This document shows, one piece after another, positions 60,201-64,000 of a stretch of 64,000 nucleotides of DNA (position 1 is its first letter; every line of letters starts with the position of its first letter). The notes under the pieces were generated by a model, which searched no databases, had not been told where the DNA came from, and saw only the letters and a list, made by a program, of their open reading frames with translations. The translations under genes and the position numbers were made by a program. Origin of the DNA: Lingula anatina (Eukaryota; Brachiopoda; Lingulata; Lingulida; Lingulidae); NCBI RefSeq assembly GCF_001039355.2, contig NW_019776091.1:675993-739992 (forward strand), written 5' to 3'.

Positions 60201-63200
60201 GCAGAACCAAATTAACCCTTTAAATATGAGAAATAAACTGCCCTTTTCTCACACTGCCTCAAGCTACATGTAACAAATTTCTATGTCAGACAAGGTTTAA
60301 TTTTCAAATAAACCACACAGCAGCACTAAAGCCTGTATCCTATCCTCAGAAATATAACAGTGACTATTTTCAATTTAAAATTGTGTGCATACAAGCAGAC
60401 CACATAACCATATGTAGTAACATTCTAACCAGGTAAATGCAAACAATTTTAACTCCAAATCCTCCCTGTGGTCAGTAAGTATCTGATCTTTTTAAATGAT
60501 TACTTCCGCAGCTGTGTGGGTAGAGTCCATTTATCTTTTAACTTCTGCATTCTTTAATCAGCTATTTTAACAGGAAATAGCAGACTGCATTGACATACTC
60601 AACAGAATCCACATTGGAAGATGTTTTCATTTTGATCTGCACAAGTGGTCAACCCTACGTGAAACATAAGCTCACAATTTACGTCCCACAAGGTAAACTT
60701 TGTAATTCCTGGAGGTCTTGGAACCTGCCTGAACTCTCAGAACTCTAGGAATTAAGCACTAAACAGTTTGACCATCTGCTGGCATGGAAAGGCGTAGTTT
60801 TTATGGTGTCCATTTTACTAAATTAGGGAACAACAAGGGCCTAGAAGGTTTTTATTCAGTCTTAGAGTAGTCTCCTCCAGGAAACGAATTGTATATGTAG
60901 TAAAAAAAAAAAGATGTCCATTAACTAACTCAATTTTGCATGGATCATTTTCTCTAGTTGAAGAATGATAAGTTACAGCCCATGAAGTTTGACAGCATGT
61001 CATGATTCAGATGTTTTTACATATTGTACATTATCAGTCATGCTTTAACTACTCTTATGAGCTAGCTCTTTATCAAAAAGGTCAAAATATGAAATGGATA
61101 CAAATAAAAGCGAACGAGGATCAAAATGATTTTTTTTAAGTATCCATATCAAATCCAGAATCAAATTCTCATCATAAATTTAGCATCTATTTAGTGCACA
61201 GTCAGTAATGTGCTTGGACACTAGACATTAGCAGCCAGAGAGGTTCTGGAGGGCAGAGGCACAGATTGAATGGCCTAACACCTAATTACACTGTCTGGAG
61301 CAGTCAGGTCAGCCAGCACAAGACACATTGCTCTGATTCTACTGCACAGAACAAGAATACTAAATGGCACATCATCACAGTGGAATACTTATATAGTCAC
61401 ATTCACAAGTAGACTAACTTTTTAGAATACTTGGCATAGTCTTAAATCGTTGTCAGATTAAACTGATTCAGCATTACAAAGTTAGTCTAGTTGTAGACAC
61501 CAATAATGTTTTATATAAAAGAGATATTGCCAAATCAATAAGACAAGATGGAGTGTTTTGATTCCCTGCTACATAACAGTGCACTGATTCATTCTCATTA
61601 CAGTCAGTAGATTAGGCACTACTTTCACACCTGAGTGACTTCTAACTGGCACATCAAGTCAGGGGCAAATCTAGCTGCTGTTCCTTACAGCAGGAGACAA
61701 ATTATCTAATTATCTTAATGGGGTCTCACCTCCCATAAAGCACCAAATTATTCCCTCAAGACTCAGTGAAGACTGGTCACTGGCTACTGTGTTCAGGGTG
61801 ACTACGCATGTACTCCACTGCAGCCAGGAATTTCAAAGAAGGGGTGGGGGTTCTTTTTCTAAAAATATGGACCCTTTACCCCTTTAGTTGATCCAAATTG
61901 AGAAATGGCATAGAACCTAGAGCAAATTTTGATTCAAAGTGAACCTTTTCTGGCCAAAAGGGTGATTCTTTTAAATATCTCAGTCTTTCCTTCCTTGCCT
62001 TACTGATTTCAGAACCATGGGTATTTTGTTATCAAAGCTTAATGTTTGCAAAATTTTCTCTTTCTATAGGATTTGCACTTCAGGAATGTTTAAACTTTTA
62101 TGTTGATCCTAAAACAACTGAACTGGGCTACAAATTTCTTTTCTCAGTGTTCTTTGACTTCAACTTAATACCTTTAATTTCGGTCTGTCATACATACCCT
62201 TCAGGTAAACATTATTGTTTCTTTTATCAAAGAAACATAGCACACTAAATAATGCTTGATTTTTATATTAAATCATCTGCACTAAATAGAAGCTCACTGA
62301 CTGCACATTATGTTTCATTAAACCCATCCAGTTTTGTTAATCCTTGGGGAACTTGACATATCAGTAACTTTATCAACCAAGGCCTAGCACCAGTCAGTAA
62401 GTACTACTAACTTTGAATGGCCCCTGGGTCATGATAATGGTCTTTAAATGAGAAAAGAACACAAAGCCATAATACATTAAATGCAAGATTCTTTAAGGAT
62501 CATTAGCAAATTACTCAATCAGGGTCATTACAATTGAAGTGGTTCATTGTGCAAGAAATGCCACACATTCAGGCAATTTTTTGTAACTGACTTTTGTAAC
62601 CAACTTTTTTTCTTGACTATTGCAAAGGTATTTGAGCATGTGTGTTATTTAAAGGTACTTCAAACCCCTACATTTTGCATTTTCAATTTCAGTTTCCAAT
62701 ATTATTAACTAACTTTTGTTATGTTGCAATTTTTTAACACGAGTGGCACTGTGCTATCTAAAAATATATCATTTAAGCCAATTTTCCAGCTTTCTTTTAG
62801 CTGGGTCTCAATTTCAGAATCCAATTCAATTTCAGCTGAGAAGTACAACTTTGTACAAAAAGAGATGTCTGTCTTCCCCAATTCCTTGAGAATCAGGAAT
62901 GGTAATGGGTGTTGAAAACCAATTTTCCAGTGTTAGTCTCTGCACCAATGTGTGGATTTCCTGTTGTTTCAAATAACTGTTATAAAAATAACATATATAT
63001 CTATAACATATATATCTATAACAGTGTCAACAAGGGGTCAAGTTGGTCAAGTATAGTCACACCTGTGGATAAATAATTTGAGATACATTGCACTCTGTTT
63101 CATTTATGTCTGTCAGCAGCAAGCTTTAAACTGACCACACATTTGTTTGGACAGAGCTGTGGTGACTATAATTTAACTTTAATTCGACTGGTAAAAAAAC

Positions 63201-64000
63201 TCTACTAAAGTGACCAGAAGGCTCTGACTATATGTTCAATTTAGAAAGCCTTAGGACTGATTCAACTGACATGCTTAAACTACAAATACTATCATATTAT
63301 CTCAATTGTGACCAGTGGCTTACAGTCACCAGATTTCTTGAGGAAGTGTTTTATTTCTCGTTATCATCACCCCCTGAGAAAGTGGCGGCAGATTCAGTGA
63401 AACCATGTCTGACTCAGAGGAAGTGGATCCATCCACACACTGGCAATCCAATAGACTTTCTACTTTATGAATCCTTCTAATCAAAGTATAGATGTCAGAT
63501 AAAAATAATAATTCACTCTTGACAAGTTGACTGTCTCCAAGCAGCCTGCAGTCCAAAGTGAGCTTTGGGACACAGCACAAAGTGAGGCGTACACAGACTA
63601 TAGACATAGCAGGACAGAGCACAGCACCTTAGATGTTTTAGACTGCTGATGTCAAAAGAGAGTAGAAAGTCATCAGCCAATTGTACAATTCTCTTCAACT
63701 TATGGTATAACTGCTGGTAACCTATACCACTTCTTTACCCTCAGCTGCTCTAAGAAAGCAAATTTATTTTGTGCTTCAGTGAAAACTGAGCAAGGAGTCA
63801 TAATAGTGACTTGATCCCCTTTCTACCTCCGACCTTTCAGGTGACCCCTGAATGACCAGCAGGACACGTTTAATCACATACCTTCTTTTATTTACTTTTG
63901 CAATTTACCTCATAAACACTCAATATTAGCAGCTGTTACACAACCCCCACGATTACCAAGTGAAATGTATATTTATATAAATAAGAAACATTTGTATTAG
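57295..64000 (-). other. Right-hand region without supportable gene
   Basis: Apart from the decayed MITE, I see only AT-rich sequence, small repeats (for example ACATATATATCTATA at about 62992-63022) and short ORFs. The signal-peptide exon of the collagen was looked for on the minus strand and not found with confidence. Confidence 0.5.
61820..61975. mobile_element. Decayed relative of the 57.1-kb MITE
   Basis: Shares the order CAGCCA(G)GAATTTCAAA, GGGGGTTCTTTTTCT, a GGACCCTTT-like motif, AACCTAGAGCAAATTTTGA, GAACCTTTTC and CAAAAGGGTGATTCTTT with the element at 57121-57288. The terminal repeats and target duplication are lost. Confidence 0.65.

Noticed and set aside
63326..63622. Candidate signal-peptide exon on the minus strand (98-codon ORF starting MLCPAMSIVC)
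   Set aside because: The hydrophobic start is weak, no donor in the required phase leads toward the collagen, and no similarity supports it.

Overview
This window is invertebrate animal genomic DNA. It is AT-rich, with multi-exon genes, GT-AG introns of a few hundred bases to about 8 kb, many microsatellites, and several short inverted-repeat (MITE-like) elements. Two conserved genes can be reconstructed by joining exons, and they point toward each other. AP-4 is generally absent from flies and nematodes, there is a single XV/XVIII-type collagen here, and I see no vertebrate-type Alu or L1 repeats. A non-vertebrate deuterostome or a lophotrochozoan therefore fits best, but the species cannot be fixed from the sequence.

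Region 1 (1-4.7 kb, + strand): the last seven coding exons of the mu subunit of adaptor complex AP-4 (AP4M1). They encode essentially the whole cargo-binding mu-homology domain and end in a stop at 3417-3419. The start of the gene lies left of the window. The 3' side carries a hairpin-bearing repeat in three copies.

Region 2 (4.7-13.9 kb): the interval between the two convergent genes. It holds a CRE/TATA promoter-like block in three copies, a MITE with target-site duplications, and a 506-base N gap flanked by two almost identical 1,338-base blocks (probably unmerged alleles). It also holds a 21-bp-arm inverted repeat and a CpG-rich stretch near 10.85-11.05 kb with CRE palindromes and two ATGGCG sites. 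No further gene could be completed here.

Region 3 (13.9-56.6 kb, - strand): one large gene for a collagen XV/XVIII (multiplexin) proteoglycan core protein, read right to left. A TSPN/laminin-G-like exon (51876-52426) is followed by acidic and proline-rich linker exons. About twenty exons of interrupted Gly-X-Y repeats come next, then a trimerization domain (16044-16172), a short proline-rich hinge, and a C-terminal endostatin domain (13932-14977). All exon phases join without a break: 31 exons give about 1,479 residues, with one further probable exon at 56.5 kb. The signal-peptide exon is not seen and probably lies beyond 64 kb. Introns contain minisatellites of 24 and 27 bp, three fold-back or MITE elements and one CpG-rich insertion with a short ORF.

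Region 4 (56.6-64 kb): 5' intronic or upstream sequence of the collagen gene. It has one MITE with a 6-bp target duplication and a decayed relative of it, and no supportable gene.

The two genes have unrelated jobs: AP-4 sorts cargo at the trans-Golgi network, while the collagen is a secreted basement-membrane proteoglycan. I found no operon-like or undescribed multi-gene system.
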